Shown: positions 47,351-60,477, counted from the stretch's first letter. The stretch: DNA of 64,000 nt from Myxocyprinus asiaticus (GCF_019703515.2 NC_059348.1:24538156-24602155), one strand, 5' to 3'. The notes: generated by a model from the letters alone, not told the origin. Translations and numbers: made by a program.

Positions 47351-48193
47351 AGCTATGTTTCCATCCAAGTTTCTAATTTAATTTATGCGAAAAACCATAA
47401 TATCGCACAAATTATTTTTGCATCCCATGTGTTCAAAAGAACAAAATCGTCACTTCCAAAGAAATTGCAGCCACTGTGACTCTATTATTAAATTAATAGT
47501 TCACCCAAAAATGAACAATATCTCATCATTTACTCATTCTCAAGCCATCCCACACTTTCTTTCTTCTGTAGAACACAAACAAAGATTTTTAGAAGAATAT
47601 TTCAGCTCTGTAAGTCCTCACAATGCAAGTGAATGGTGGCAAGCCTTTGAAGCTCCAAAAAGCAGATCAAGTCAGCATAAAGGTGATCCATTAGACTCCA
47701 GTAGTTTAACCAGTGTCTTCTGAAGCAATCCAGTTGGTTTTGGGTGAGAATAGACCAAGATATTACTTCTTTTTTCACTGGTCATCTTGCCATTGCAGTT
47801 TCTAGACACGATCATGATTTCAAGCTCGAATACACTTCCTAGTCACTAGTGCTTGACGCATGTGCACAGGGCTAGATAGCACTACAGGAAGTGTAATAGA
47901 CCTTGAAACATGATCACCAAGGAGAATGCTGTCAAGATGTACAGTGAAAAAGGAGTTACATTTTTGTCTTGTATTCCTAATAAACTCAATAGAAGTTTAT
48001 TCGGTAAATGAGTTTCCATCATAGTTTGTGTGTATTTCTTCTTATTGAATAAAAATGTATCCACCCCAAGCAAGCGTATACGTTTTTATGCGCATTTTGG
48101 AGATTTTGTTCGCATCTTGGTCTTTCCACCCAGCAGTTTTAATGCGACATCACAAAATGTGCACAAAACAATATATTGGATAGAAACCCAGCT
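47351..48193. mobile_element. DNA transposon (non-autonomous) containing a MITE G fragment
   Basis: The termini AGCTATGTTTCCATCCAAG and GGATAGAAACCCAGCT are inverted repeats, with subterminal TTATGCGAAAAACC and TTTTATGCGCATTTTGG. The internal 47490-47765 is a partial copy of MITE G (TAGTTCACCCAAAAATGAAC, TTTCAGCTCTGTAAG). It is followed by a small fold (CACTTCCTAGT against CTACAGGAAGTG). Confidence 0.7.
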
Positions 48194-48467
48194 ATTAATA
48201 GAATAAAACACACACAAACAAAACATCTTCTGTATGGTTTGTAGAAAGAAGTAAGATTATATTTTTTTAGAGTCCTGAACTGTAGTTCATTATGATTTGA
48301 GATGTGAACCTTTAGGGATAAGAAACTGTTGACTTTATGAATAAGACCACTCTCTCAGTAGAGACGTTTAATATATGAAATGCAAATACCACAAAAAGGT
48401 GACTCATTGTAAGTAAATTTCACAGGTGGCAAATAAAAAAGCCCATCATTTTTAATATATATATATA

Positions 48468-48997
48468 CACTACCGGTCAAAAGTTTTGAAACACTTACTC
48501 ATTCTTTATAATATATTTTTATAATAATAGTAAAGTCATCAAAATTATGGAATAACATAAATGGAACTATGGGAATTATGTTGTGACTAAACAAAATCCA
48601 AAATAAATCAAAACTGTGTTATATTTTAGCATCTTCAAAGTAGTCACCCTTTGCCTAGAATTTGCAGACATGTACTCTTGACATTTTCTCAACCAATTTC
48701 TTGAGGTATCACCCTGGGATGCTTTTTAAACAGTATTGAAGGAGTTCCCATCTATGTTGGGCACTTAGTGGCTGCTTTTCTTTATTATTTGGTCCAAGTC
48801 ATCAATTTCAAAAACATTTTTTTTATTTTTATTAAATTTTTGTTTTATAATGAAATAAATGAATATGGTGGCACAATTATATTTTTGCCTACAAAACTAA
48901 TTTCAAACATTTAAGCATATGCCTTCAGATCAAAAGATATTTAAGATCATGAGAAACATTTCGGTCAAGTGTTTCAAAACTTTTGACCAGTAGTGTG
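48468..48997. mobile_element. Tc1-derived MITE, 530 bp
   Basis: CACTACCGGTCAAAAGTTTTG at the left and CAAAACTTTTGACCAGTAGTG at the right are classic Tc1-type inverted repeats with TA outside each. Only non-coding parts of the parental element remain. Confidence 0.9.
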
Positions 48998-50035
48998 TAT
49001 ATATATATATAAAATTTGTCTTTTTTTTTTGTTTTTACAAGAATGCGAATATGAAATATTCCTTTAAAACTTTTCTTTTCAAAGTTGCCTTAAGGTCTTT
49101 ATTTTCCTGGTTGTGAACTAGCCTTCCATAATTTAATTATGGGATATCACTGCAATTATGGCAACAATGCAATTACAGACATACCTGGCAGCTGTTTATT
49201 ATGCCCTGCCCTTTTTGGACAGGCCGAAAATGCATTGCTTTCAGTGACAGCAACACATTGTATACACGCCATGCAAATGTGATTTTCTCATTACTAATAA
49301 TGAGTTGAGCCCTATGACCTCCGTATCATTTGAATATTGAATATTCCACAACAGACTACCATGTCCATTAATGCCTGAGTCTCTGGCTTGTACTGTGGGT
49401 GATGAAGCACATGTAGATTTGAACTACAGATGATCTAAGTGAGGAACAGATGATGATCTTTCACTTTGGTGTGCTCAGGAGTTTTTTGGCTGACTGGGAA
49501 AGATGAGTTTGAATGTGGTAACAGGTAGCACAGACATCTGGAGGCATTAACCACATGTTTGACTAAAGTGCTGATGCATACCTAAATTTTAATCATCATC
49601 TACAAACAGCCCCCTTGATTTAATTCTGTTTAAAAAAAAAAAAGAAAGTCTAAGTGATTGACTGGCTTATTCAAGGACCAAATAAACCAGATAAATTATG
49701 CCAGCAATGGTCTCAAATAAGACTCATTTTACACATTATAAGGTACCAAATTCTTGATGTTTGATTGTTTAATAGTTTTGCCATCATTTAAAGCTGGAGA
49801 ACAAGTAAAAGGACTGATAGGAGGATCATCTGAGAATTAGATGTATTAATTGCAAGATTTGCTACTATTGGGAGACAAAAGAGATATTTGCATTTTAAGA
49901 CAAATGTCTTTATTATCTCATCTGAAAGCTCTTTATTATGACTATGTGCAACAAACTGAAATTTAACTAAAGCATTACCTTTAAACATTGGATGATTTGG
50001 GATACTATTTTTGGGTGGTAAAATCTGCAACCCAA
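48998..50035. other. Non-coding, candidate conserved element at 49090-49400
   Basis: 49090-49400 has unique sequence dense in homeodomain-like words (CATAATTTAATTATGGG), an octamer-like ATGCAAAT (about 49271) and repeated GCAATTA. Regulatory function is an inference. Confidence 0.4.
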
Positions 50036-50290
50036 TTGGAGTGGCATGGTGGTTATCTCATGGTTAAGGATCTTGTCTACTATCATCAGTATAATAGATT
50101 TAGTCTGAAATAAGGGTGGCTTAAGAAGCAAATTATTACTGAGTTTACAGTCCTGCTGTATCACCATTGTGCCTTAGAGCAAAGCACTTTACTCCAGGTT
50201 CCTCCAAGGAGACTGTCCCTGCAATTAATGTACTGTGAATTACTTCAGATGAAAGCATTGGCTAAATGGCAGCTAAGTATGTTGCTCTGG
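50036..50290 (+). mobile_element. tRNA-derived SINE (degenerate)
   Basis: A degenerate tRNA-like head, GTGGTTATCTCATGGTTAAG (A box region), is followed by AGAGCAAAGCACTTTACTCC, AGGTTCCTCC and GGAGACTGTCCCTGCAATTA. The tail GATGAAAGCATTGGCTAAATG corresponds to the usual GATAAAAGCGTCTGCTAAATG. Orientation is +. Confidence 0.75.
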
Positions 50291-51445
50291 CCAGGCCATA
50301 ACAGTAAAACAGCCCTGCCCCTTCACTTTTCCTTGAAAAGCCACTATTTCGACAATACAAGCTTTCTTTCGACAGCACCAATTTGTGGTCAGTTGAGTTG
50401 ACTTTGTCTGTTTGAAAAGATGTTTTTCTTTTTTTAATCGGCCAAGCACTTGTTGTCCTTTAGACATTTTCTTTGGCTTATATCTCACTTATCACTTACT
50501 TCTTGCTTGGAAATAGTTGTGTTACATGTGCCAAATTATTAGTATTTGCATATTGGTATTGGTGTGGTAATTAAATCATTACACAAGACTGCATGTTTAA
50601 ATAAACAACTTACAAAAATAAACACAAATAACAAGTGTGTTTCTAATTGTAATATTTAAATGTTACATATGTACATTGATGCATTTAAAATATCAATTTA
50701 TCATGTTTATCCAAAATTGGTGAAATATGCAACAATAAAAAGTAATGGCTATAATGATTTTTTTGTTTTTGTTTTTGTAATTGTTATGATTAATGGTTAC
50801 ATATTGCAGTAAACACCTTTTCCTTTTTATTGCAAAGGTGCCTATCTCAATTTTCAACATCTTTATCTGAAATAGCATCATCCTAATGATTTAAAGATTA
50901 GAAATGGTAAGGATTTGTGTATTTTAGTTGCATATTTTTATAGACATAAAAGGACATAATGAGCAGTATTTACACGTAACTCATGCTCTAATCCAATCTT
51001 TCTTTGATTTTAGAGAATATAAAATGTTTATGATAAGATTTTATTAGGAAAACAGGAATGGTCAAGCATGTGTGAATGTTTTTTGTGAAACGAACTGGAT
51101 TCCTCTCACTCTGTTGCCTGCCAGATATACTTGTATCATCTTTTCATTAGCCATTGACCACCACCTCCACAATGACAACCCAGCCATACAATATGTGTGA
51201 GACATTGACCAGACCAGCAGCACTGCAGGTAATGAAATCTGTAGCTTGAGAGGTAATTAGCTGAGCTGACCCTTAAATCATGTCACCACTGGAACAGTCA
51301 TATCTCAGAGAGACAGCATTTTGTAACTAAAATTATCACTGTATGTGGTGAGCATTTGTTTAACAATTGAAGTCCCACTTTAGTCTTTAACTTTTATGTA
51401 CTTAAAAACCTGAAATACCCACAGATAGTGTACATACAGCATTGT
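50291..51445. other. Non-coding, nothing recognised
   Basis: AT-rich sequence with only short, unsupported open frames. Confidence 0.5.
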
Positions 51446-52172
51446 TTAATTGGATAGTTCACCCAAAAATGAAAATTCTCTTATCATTTACTAATGCCAT
51501 CCCAGATGTGTATGACTTCTTTCATCTGCAGAACACACATTTTTTTTTAGAAGAATATCTCAACTAAGTAGGTCCATTCAATGCAAGTCGATGGTGATTA
51601 GCACTTTAAAGCTCCAAAAAGCACAGACAGTCATAGTAAAAGTAATCTATTCGACTCCAATGGTTAAATTAATGTCTTCTAAAGCGATACGATCGCTTTA
51701 GGTAAGAAACAGATCATTATTTAAGTCCTTTTCACTATAATTGTTTACTTTCGGTCGCTCTCCCGTGCGCGTTCATGAGAGGACCGAGTACACGTAGCCT
51801 CTTGCATGACGTAGGCACATTGGCATGTTCAAATGAATGCAAAACCAACAAAGCTTGTGAACAGTGTTCTGTTATAAATAAACCTAGCTGCACTTCCAGT
51901 TGTATCGCGTCAATCCTCACGTGAACATGCCAATGCACCTACATCACACGAGAGGCTGCATGTACTCAGTCCTCTCATGAAAACGCACTGGAAAGCGAAT
52001 GTAAATAAACAGTTATAGTGAAAAGGACTTAAATATTGATCATTGTATGGAACTACAGAGCTGAGATATTTTTCTAAAAATCTTTGTTTTCTGCTGAAAA
52101 AAGAAAGTCATACACATCTGGGATGGAATGAGGGTGAATAAATGTTCATTTTTGGGTGAACTATCCCTTTAA
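51446..52172. mobile_element. MITE family G, complete foldback copy flanked by TTAA
   Basis: GGATAGTTCACCCAAAAATGA at the left and TCATTTTTGGGTGAACTATCC at the right are inverted repeats that extend over most of each half (for example TGCAAGTCGATGG, AATATTGATC). TTAA lies at 51446-51449 and 52169-52172. The centre carries a second symmetric block, CATGAGAGGACCGAGTACACG against TGTACTCAGTCCTCTCATG. It is 727 bp with no gene. Partial copies lie at 26492 and 47490. Confidence 0.9.
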
Positions 52173-52613
52173 GAAGTTCAACAAAGTAATTTCAGTATCC
52201 ACTAAGTTTCATGACATAATGACTTGTATGATATAAAAGCCATTGTTTATGGCTGCATGACGAGCTGCGTCTGTCTGCTGATGGGGTGGCTGTTGCACTG
52301 AATCACACACACCATATCCTTAGGGTACACACAGAATTTGATCCAATCATTCATCCCCTCTGTGTCTTTGTCTTGTATGTGAGCTTTACAGTCAAAGTGA
52401 GACCCGCCATAATTATTTCAGTCCATCACAGGCCTGTGAGAGCTGGTCTTTTTTTATAGGCTTAATATAATTTACAGCCTTTAAAGCACACCCACAGGTG
52501 GCATATGTTAGATCTTTACTGTTGCAATCAAGCAGCATGACATGCTGTGATTTAACAAGCTGTGGGAGGTTTGCGGGGCGAAGATACAGAGCGGGAGGAG
52601 GATATAAAATTGA
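52173..52613. other. Non-coding, nothing firmly recognised
   Basis: Balanced-composition, unique-looking sequence at 52230-52560, possibly regulatory. No gene. Confidence 0.35.
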
Positions 52614-53831
52614 ATTTGAATTTGAACATGTTTACTTGAAATTGAATTTGCAGTTTTGAACTTGAATTACATCAAACTTGAAATTCAGATGTATGTGGCA
52701 CAAATTCATATTGTTAAATTCAGATTCAATTTTTTAATACACTGATTCAGTTTTTATAAATTTGACAAAGACATCCGGGGCACTCAGATAGAGGAATCGA
52801 GCCTGTATGTAACCAAACTCCTTCTTTACCAATCACAACATAGCTCACAGTTCACATTTGGAAGAGGAATGGTCTGCTGTGAAATAGTGCCAATGTGGGA
52901 TCATGGCTGAACGAGAGCCACCACCTCTCTCTAAGTTACTTGTTCTGCCCTGATGCAAATTCCATACATTATTAGTGTGACTGGTAAACAGGCTGTTAGA
53001 TGCATTAAATAAATGTTTATCAGTCATCTGATATCTGACGTGTTTACTTTTCATTATCAGATCAACGTTTGCCACCAGTGTTGTAACTAAAAAGCAGTTA
53101 GCTTATCTTTGCAGTTTTTTTAATATTTAATTTTTTATTGATGCTCTACATAACACCCAGGGGATTCATTAATCTTTGCTGGCTGACCATCCAATCCAGA
53201 CCTGATTTACGTTAAGTTAACATTAGCTTCGCAGTTGCTATAATTTGGACACTTGCACTCAAGGCACATCCAACCTACCATCTAAACTCAAAAAATTATA
53301 TAAAAGTAAAGTAGACTATTTAGCAAACATGACATTACACAGAAGGTAGTTGGCTTGCGAAACAGCAAACATTAGCTAACTGCCTTTTGGAACCTGTGGC
53401 AAACACCGATCTGATAAACATTTATTTAATGCATCTAACAGCCTGTTTACCAATCACACTTATTATGTCTGGAGTTTGCATCAGGGCATGCAGAACAAGT
53501 AACTTATGCTAGAGAGAGATGGTGGCTCTCATTCAGCCATGATCCCACATTGGCACTATTTCACAGCGGATCCTTCCTCTTCCAAATATGAACTGTTAGC
53601 TACATTGTGATTGGTCAAGAAGGAGTTTGATTACATACAAGCTTGATTGCTCTTTCTGAGTACCATGGATGTCTTCATCAAATTTACCCAGATCTGAATA
53701 TAAAACCTGAAAAAAATGTAATCTGAATTTAACAATCTAAATTCATGCCACATACATTTGAATTTCAAGTTTGATGTAATTCAAGTTAAAAACTGCAAAT
53801 TTAATTTCAAATAAACATGTTCAAATTCAAG
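52614..53831. mobile_element. Long inverted repeat (foldback element), arms about 500 bp
   Basis: The left arm 52614-53115 pairs with the right arm 53350-53831. Matching landmarks are TTGAACATGTTTACTTGAAAT with ATTTCAAATAAACATGTTCAA; CAATGTGGGATCATGGCTGA with TCAGCCATGATCCCACATTG; and TTAGATGCATTAAATAAATG with its complement near 53422. The spacer is about 235 bp. The outer arms are built of repeated GAATTTGAA-like words. No coding capacity. Confidence 0.9.
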
Positions 53832-56800
53832 TCCTAAAATTCAAGCTCAAGTCCCAATGGCACATATTTAATTCCATAGTTTCCAGCATTTTTGTCCAGG
53901 AATAAAGATACAGTTAATTGAATACCCTATAGCTGGTGTCACACTATGGGATATGTTGATACAATGAGAACAAGCTATTTATTGAAAAAAAAGAAAAAAA
54001 AAAGAAACCTTTACTGAAATATGAAATGTCATATAAAGTGAAAAAAAAAAAAAGCTTCCAAAATATAGCTCTATTTAAAATGCATTTTAGGATTTTAATG
54101 GCTTTTCAGTAACATTTTAAACAGTAAAAGTATTTTAAAAAAACACAGAACAATTCCTGAAACAATTCCTGGAGCAAAAATATGTATAAAGTGCAGGAGC
54201 CTGCAATTGCTACCATAAGGGGCTACTGCTATCTGACCTAACCTTTCGTTTGTGTAACCTAATGTATTCAGATTGATTCATTGATTTTAAATAACATTAA
54301 TGTTAATATTTTTGGCTTGAATCAAACCAGTTAATGTATACATTACAACTTGAAGGACAGTTTTAGGTTAACCTTTTTTCAGAGCATTGTTTTGGCCAAC
54401 AGAATTGTAATTAGTGAATTGTATAAAATTTCAACCAATAAAACATATGAAACTCTGCTCAACCTGACATTTATATATATATATAATAAAATAAAAATAC
54501 TCCTGTCCTGCACAGTTTAACCTTTCTTTCAAGAATCTACCTTCATTATATACCTGACCCATGCTGGTGTGGTTTTATCGTGTTTAACCAACTGCTATTA
54601 CAAAAATATGTCAAAAGTGAAATATCTTTTTGTAGAATAAAGTTCACAAGAATTCTAATATAAGACAGTTTTGAACTATAGGTGTTTAAATGAAAAAAAT
54701 GCATTCTTGGAGAAAAGCAGCATTTGTGCAATTGGTTAAAAAAACTGAAAACTAGCCTGTCCTTCACTGAAGGAAATATCAGAAGTTATCAAAGCACCTA
54801 AATTAGAACCTACACTGTAGATATTTGTAAGATCTAGACGTTTTGTCAGATAACCACTAATATGATGCCAAGACCACCACTTGTATGTACTTTTACAATG
54901 TTCTTTGCTAAACAAAGAGGACAGAGAAGTGTTGTGTGCTTGATGTTGTTTTGTCCATGTAATTCAGAAAAAGAAGGTCAACGTCACTACCTAGTCTACC
55001 GCAGTGAGTTCTATGGCATTGTGTACTGCTGGGCTGAACTGCCTTTGGTCTGATGATGACACAGCGAGCAATAGAACCCACAAACTGCTGAGAATGAATG
55101 CCTGTGTGTGCCAGGTGTCAGCCATGGTAAAGAGACCTTGAGCTCTTTGAGCCATTTAGCTCCAAACTGTCGCACTTGGTGTGGGCTTACTCTTGTCAGT
55201 CCAGACAAACATATTGATTGAAAGTGGTGTGTTTGGGAGAGAAAGATCATTAGATAAGGCTTTCAGGAAAGTGGAGACTTTGAGAGTTCTTTTTATTTCC
55301 TTGACAGTTTAGCCTCCCTGTAAACTTGCTACTAGCAATAGTATCAATAAGAGTCAAAACAGTTGATTGTGACAGGATTGTGCAAATGTAGTACCATTGA
55401 GAGTTCTGTGATCAATCAAATCTGATCAATACGGTGCGGAAAAAGGTTTTGCAACAAAGTTTTGCAGCCAGAATTCTAATGAAATCTTGTTTATAAAAAC
55501 AGCAGCAATCTTTTCCTCATTTTTTGTTTTTGTTTTTGTTTATTCATCTCACTCACAGTGAGTGTTCACTTGATTGGCATCCACATTTAGCCTAGAGAGC
55601 TGTTAGACATACACAGAGATCTGGCCTGAATAAAGGAGACAATTTGAAAAAAAAAACAACAACACCAACTCGAAATGTGTAAAAATGTTGTCTACTGCCG
55701 GTGAGACTCCTAACTAGAGCTGGCATTGTCTGGGATGAGAGCGAGTGAGAGAGCCAGCACTGGCATTTGATGGGCCATGGCACCAAAACACACGTGCCAC
55801 ATCCTTTAGGGTTCAGTCGGCGGCCAGTGGGTCTTGAATTCTGTTCCATTTGTTTATTGCCCTGCTTGCACATTTTCACAAGCACAGCGATAAAAGAGTG
55901 TATTCCAGGACTCCCACACTGCATATTTAACACCAACAATGTTGAGATTTTTTTGTTAGCTTAATAGCAAAAAAAGAAAAAAAAAGAAAAAATCAATTAT
56001 TCATCTTATGATTTGCACTCTCTTCATCATTCCAGACTGGACAAGCTAATAATTCAGGAATTGACTTAGCCTGAAAATCACATTTTCATGGATTGTCAAA
56101 GTGGATTTAGGGGAGCGCCACACTTGCAGTCTCTGTAAATTCTAAATAGGTTCTTCCCAGGTCAACACTGAAATCCTTCAAGTAAATGGGGGATATGTTT
56201 ATCTTCTTACATAATTCTGTAGACAAGAGAGGCATGATCCCACACGTAATGCTTTTTGAAACGCTAAGCTTCACATGAGGTGTGAAGTCCCTTTCTGAAT
56301 GAAAACCATTCACACTTCCTCAAGCTATGCATGTAGCCTTAAAAAGGCTATTAGCATAAATACATAGTAAACCAAAAATACATTTGTCATTCATTCCAAA
56401 AAAAAAAAAAAAAAAAAAAAATAGCAAATGTTGTCTTGGTATTACATCTGAAAGTCCTTGTGCAGAATTAAGGAGATCTGCTACATCTTCTCATTTGATC
56501 TCCCCCTCCGGCACCCCTCTGCTAAAAGCTCTTTTCTCCATGATGGAGAGTGTATATCACACCAACGCACTCCATGGACTTCCTCTCCTGCCAGTTTCAC
56601 ATTCGCAGCTCCTGAGGAGCCCATCAACCTCTTGCTGAGACTTAAGGCCCCTTAGCTAGTGTGACTTCACTTTGATCTGAGCAAAGCCATGCCTTACAGG
56701 AGCTGTTCTGTTTCTTATGTCCCTTCTACCCCCCAAAAATTATTTGTCCTGAGGATCATATGATTTGACTCTGGTATCTTAAATTGCTCCACCTCAGCTT

Positions 56801-57790
56801 TATCTTTGGAAGGCTGTGAATTCACATTGATGTGAGCCGGCCTGTCCAGGCAATATAGGCAGTTGCCTAGGGCCTGACGTGCACAACTTCCAAAGCGAAG
56901 ATATTTAGTGGGCAGACTAAGAATTCAACAACAGTATGTCAAATTCTAATCCCTGCCTCCTTGTGGCCGAAGCTGGAAGTGTTGAACGTATGGCCACATT
57001 TGAGTTTATGTTTTCGGGTGAAATGTCCAGCCAAAGCGAGTTGTATTTTTAGTTGTAAATGATGGAATACAGTCAATAGGAATGCATATCTAATGAACCC
57101 TATACGGCCTAACACAAACCCCAACCCTAAACCTAACCATCAGTGGAGTAAAAATTAAATTTTAGAGGAAAAAATGCAATTGTTTATGTTAACGCAATTA
57201 CTACCTGGTTCCCACGGTACCAGAAACATAGTCTCAGAGCACCAAAAGGAAATGTAATCTCATTTGAATTGATCCAAAATTGTCTGATGGGGGATGGCAC
57301 TTGCCAATAATTTTGCTGAATGGGGTTGATTTCAGTGTACATGAACTTTCAGAAGGAACATGTCGATTTCCCATGTGATCATGTTGTAGTGGGTGGTGCG
57401 TTGTGACTAAACTAGATCTGTCCCATAATCAATTAATGCCATGCAATAAATCTACACAAGGAAGTCAAGCAAAGGGAAAATATGAGCAAATTAATTTGTT
57501 GCCTTTTGGAAAAGTCTGCTGTGATAAACAAACATTTACACACATAGTTCTGAACAGTCTGCTTATTTGTATTTCTTCCTCTTTAAAAGAAAGAAACTAC
57601 TTAACACATTGCTATGGTTCTATGGTTTTATTTTATATTTTTACAATTTTTACACCACTGGGGCCAATTTGTTATGATCTTACCCATTGCCCCAAAAAAC
57701 CACAGGGTGGCCCTGTGCATGCTTTTGATGGCCTACAAGGATTTGGCCCCTTTTTTCAGTGATCTACAATCTGCAGAATATCCTTGCCAT
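53832..57790. other. Non-coding, nothing firmly recognised
   Basis: Poly-A runs at 53985-54002, 54041-54052 and 56398-56421. The text at 56850-57330 (AGGCAGTTGCCTAGGGCC, CCCCAACCCTAAACCTAACC) looks like a dispersed repeat. Blocks at 55730-55960 and 56470-56700 look unique. No gene is supported. Confidence 0.45.
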
Positions 57791-58260
57791 ATCTGGGGCT
57801 AGACAGTTAAGAGGTTATGCCCAATAAGGTGAGAGAGACACAGAGGTGAAGGCCAGAGTCTAATATAGACCGAATCCACTCAGCACAGAGCCATCTGCCT
57901 CCCTGGACTCGCCTGTCAAAGCCATCATGCCGCCGCGTGCATGTACTACCTGCTCCATAACGTGCTGTGGCGTTTCTAAGCCAGCTGATGTGTTTTGCAC
58001 AGTGCATTTGAGAGGTAATAATGACATTAAAGCCATCGGGGAGCCGATCTATTTCAGCAGGCAGAGCAGGCTCCACTGTCATCTCCTATTTTCTGCCCAA
58101 TTGACGGCAGAATCTCCAGGACTGGTTTCTATTTCGAGCAGCTGTCACTCCTGTCTGCGGGAGACAGTTATGACTTAAACCAAAGCAATAGTGAGACTCT
58201 GACTGATTCCAGACCAGCACGAGAGAGCTGATCTGAGGATCAACAGGACAATTAGCTTAC
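57791..58260. other. Candidate conserved non-coding element
   Basis: About 470 bp of balanced, non-repetitive sequence (CATAACGTGCTGTGGCGTTTC, TTTGAGAGGTAATAATGAC, TTTCTGCCCAATTGACGG) stands out from the AT-rich surroundings. The open frames across it on both strands have no domain. Conservation was not tested. Confidence 0.4.
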
Positions 58261-59072
58261 TCAGAGACAGAATGAAGATGAGTCCTATTCACCCACAAAT
58301 GCTGAATACTGATGAATCCTATGGATCCTATTTATCTGCCTTAGGTGGTTTTTCCTCTGTTATTTGGATGGATGCTGTAAGAAAACCAAGCATAAGAAAA
58401 TGAGCCACAGATGAGTGAAGCATTTGTAGGCTTAGTGTTCCTTAACACAATTCACCTTGCTTGTAAATATTTAATGAAACTGCCCATTTCTGTCTTAATT
58501 GGCAACATACTTTCATATTTGACAGATTCCTTCCCTGTTTTTTAGAAATTAAATATTTTTTTCCCTAAGTATTAGTGTTTTTTTTTTGTTGTTGTTTTTT
58601 TACCTTTAAAGCTGAAGAGTGTAATTTCTGTAGCACTAATGTCACAAATTGGAATGGCAAAAATCATGACTGTTTTCAGACAGGTTTTCTGAACACTCCC
58701 CAAAGTCCACAAATATAATAAACACTTCAAGTTTGAAAAGATCACATTTCAAATAGATGAAATCAAACTACAGCTAGAATGTAAATCTGATTCAAACCCT
58801 TCAACAGGCAGAAAATATTACATATAGATATGCAAATGTACAAAAAACAAAAAAAAACCTTGTTAAAATCTTAGTGTGCACTCTGATATGGATATGAGGA
58901 GCCTTTTGATTAAACTCAATTATTGCGGTTTACACAAATACCACAAAACAGGAAACCTGAAAACACTTTAAAAAAAAAACTTTGCAGGCCTGAATCACTG
59001 CTTGGGTGCATTGGAGGCATGAACAGCTGCTGTTTCACTTACTAAGTACATGAAACAAAATGTCTACCTCTC
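58261..59072. other. Non-coding, partial TTAA-type repeat end at 58606
   Basis: TTAAAGCTGAAGAGTGTAATT at 58606 resembles the end of another TTAA MITE of fish. The opposite end was not found. Confidence 0.4.
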
Positions 59073-59729
59073 TGTAGAAAGTCCGGTCCCCGTCGGCTCG
59101 GCGGGTGAATCCAGCGATGACAGAGGAACCACTGAGCATCTCCGGTAGCTCAGAGTGCTATCTGTTTTATCCTCTTCGGTATTGCAATGTAAATATCATT
59201 AATATAACATGTAAAGACTCAGGACACTGGCGTTTATCACAACAGTGCAATCTGCAGTCTCTCTCTTCATTGGATCTGTCTCGTGTTGAAACAGCTGTAA
59301 TTACAATGTCATAAGAGCTATAAGTGGAAATTTCTATCCCCTTACACTTCAGTGACACTTTTCCAATTCTTTAACAGTTCTCTGAATGACAACTCACAAG
59401 AATGGTACACTTTAGTTGCTTAAAATAAACTGCTGGAAATCTACATCACCGCTGCCATCTATTCTCTCTCCCCACTCCTCTCTCACAGACAGCCATACTC
59501 CCCGCCCTGCCTCCCAGACCCCTCGACCAATCACCGGCCTTAAAACAGCAGGTAAGTATGAATTAAATTTTGTTCATGTGTCTGTGTTTTTTTCATATTT
59601 TTAACACACATAAACATTTACATACATTTTAAAATAAAACAATACACATATAAAATATCATAAAAATAATATAAATGAAATGGAAATAAATGCTCTGTAC
59701 TCTATTAACTATTATTGAACAGGGCTACA
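59073..59729 (-). repeat. 3' LTR of the Ty3/gypsy element
   Basis: About 657 bp with the terminal 5-bp inverted repeat TGTAG/CTACA and the polypurine tract immediately upstream on the minus strand. A partial 5' counterpart is at 61557-61645. The short host duplication is not clear (CTCTC versus CTTTT). Confidence 0.8.
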
Positions 59730-59758
59730 CCCTCCCCCTTTTAAATGTCTGAATGGTC

Positions 59759-60477
59759 TCATGCCCTCCCTGGTTCATTGTAGGTGAGCTTAATGACTGG
59801 TTTCACTTTCCTCTTCTCTTTAACAGGCTCATGTTCAACTGGCTCACTCACTTCCTCACTCTCCTCATTAACATCCCCTTGGCTCTCTGCTTCATCATCC
59901 TGAGAGGAACTTTCAGTCTTTGAGGAACCCCCCAAATCTTTTTCCTCCATTGGAGAGGCATGACCAAGGCATGTCTTTTATGCAGGATACCCTCTAGGTA
60001 AGGTTGGAAAGGTTTCCGCACAGAGTCACATTAAAAATCTGAAGATGTTTCTGAGGATGATCCTTCTTCATTCAGCAGCACTTGGGACGTAGGGTTGGGT
60101 CTCTTTTTACTCAGTAGACGTGTCTTTCTCCTGACAGGACTATTTTGCACCACTTCGTTTTGCGGCAGTCTCACCAGGTGTGCTATGGGTAGAAGATGAT
60201 CCCTATGCAGCACTTTCACCCCTCCTTTTCCTGTTTCAGATTTGACTTGGTATATGGGCAGGTTAGGGTATTTCCTCCTGACAACATAAGGGACTGAACT
60301 CCACTTTGTTTGAAGTTTTTGTTTCCCCTTCAACCCTTGGTTCCTGATGAGCACATGGTCCCCAAAGTCCAAGGCTTGGAATGCTACCTGTTGGTCATAA
60401 GATCGTTTATTATGCTGGTGGACTCGGTCAGCCTCTGCAGATGCTAACTGGTAAGCATGTTTCAGATCTTCTTTCAT
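59759..60477 (-). pseudogene. Gypsy Pol C-terminal remnant (integrase tail)
   Basis: The frame 60477-60031 shows the usual post-catalytic segment: AEADRVHQHNKRSYDQQV, FGDHVLIRNQGLKGKQKL (the GDxVLxRN element), KWSSVPYVVRRKY and KVLHRDHLLPI. After a break, 59950-59759 encodes an acidic Glu/Ser-rich tail. The integrase zinc finger and DDE catalytic core are absent. Confidence 0.85.

Noticed and set aside
47385..47723. 112-codon frame on the + strand
   Set aside because: It crosses the border between a transposon terminus and a MITE G fragment, so it cannot be a conserved gene.
57403..57802. Overlapping 119- and 62-codon frames
   Set aside because: No domain, no splice context and unremarkable composition. 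They are chance frames.
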